Source: Dyadobacter fermentans (GTDB taxonomy: Bacteria; Bacteroidota; Bacteroidia; Cytophagales; Spirosomataceae). Taken from it: a stretch of DNA of 23,538 bases. The translations under genes and the position numbers were made by a program. Where the stretch lies: the NCBI RefSeq assembly GCF_019924045.1, contig NZ_JAHXBN010000040.1, forward strand, positions 1-23,538, in the 5' to 3' direction. The notes beneath the pieces were generated by a model. That model worked only from the letters and a program-made list of their open reading frames with translations. It made no database searches and had not been told where the DNA came from. Shown here piece by piece: positions 23,441 to 23,538 of the stretch. The first letter of the stretch is position 1; every line of letters starts with the position of its first letter.

Positions 23441-23538
23441 TGTGGCGGCTACCTACTTTACCGGGTTTGAACCAAGTATCATCGGCGGATCCGGGCTTAA
23501 CTTCTCTGTTCGGGATGGGAAGAGGTGAACACCAGACC
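23441..23538 (-). rRNA. rrf: 5S ribosomal RNA, 3' part (partial)
   Basis: On the minus strand the sequence contains the conserved 5S core TTCCCATCCCGAACAGAGAAG and the following GTTAAGC segment, and ends GGTAGCCGCCAC. The remaining 98 bases are most of a 5S gene (usually about 110-115); the 5' end lies beyond the window edge. It is the last gene of an rrn operon that enters from the right and is transcribed leftward into this window. Confidence 0.95.

Overview
The window comes from a member of the Bacteroidota, most likely the order Cytophagales; a Dyadobacter/Spirosoma-like organism is my best guess, but genus is inference. Reasons: the 16S 5' end has a Bacteroidota-type sequence, promoters fit the Bacteroidota pattern (TTG, about 19 bases, TAnnTTTG), start codons lack Shine-Dalgarno sequences, and several gene families are typical of the phylum (DUF4175-type coiled-coil protein, Ig-like surface lipoprotein). 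Both ends stop inside rRNA genes in the same orientation: the 5' end of a 16S gene on the left and the 3' part of a 5S gene on the right, both on the minus strand. The window is therefore the unique segment between two direct rrn operons.

Left part (1-3627): rrn promoter and boxA leader, then pruA (proline catabolism) and, divergently, thrC (threonine synthesis), each with its own promoter or terminator signals. Next is a secreted tetratricopeptide-repeat protein. Positions 5440-5873 form a non-coding block with eight exact DnaA boxes (TTATNCACA), several one-mismatch boxes and a very AT-rich stretch. I interpret this as the chromosomal replication origin (oriC), or less likely a DnaA-titrating cluster.

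Middle part (5874-15319, minus strand): an Ig-like lipoprotein, a zinc-ribbon SAM methyltransferase whose start overlaps the stop of mnmG, mnmG itself, a parS-like palindrome, ybeY, a 1,113-residue DUF4175-type membrane/coiled-coil protein, a 15-bp tandem repeat, and a small outer-membrane barrel protein. mnmG and a parS-like site near a DnaA-box cluster support the origin assignment.

Right part (15391-23260, minus strand): a complete tryptophan operon, trpL-trpE-(tautomerase-like)-trpG-trpD-trpC-trpF-trpB-(66-aa protein)-(Dabb protein)-trpA. It is preceded by a Bacteroidota promoter, a leader peptide with three consecutive Trp codons and a strong intrinsic terminator, which is a classical attenuator layout. 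Three non-trp genes are embedded in the operon. An intrinsic terminator and the truncated 5S gene close the window.

The points most worth checking are the oriC/parS region, the head-on orientation of the right-hand rrn operon relative to that origin, the trp attenuator, and the accessory genes inside the trp operon.
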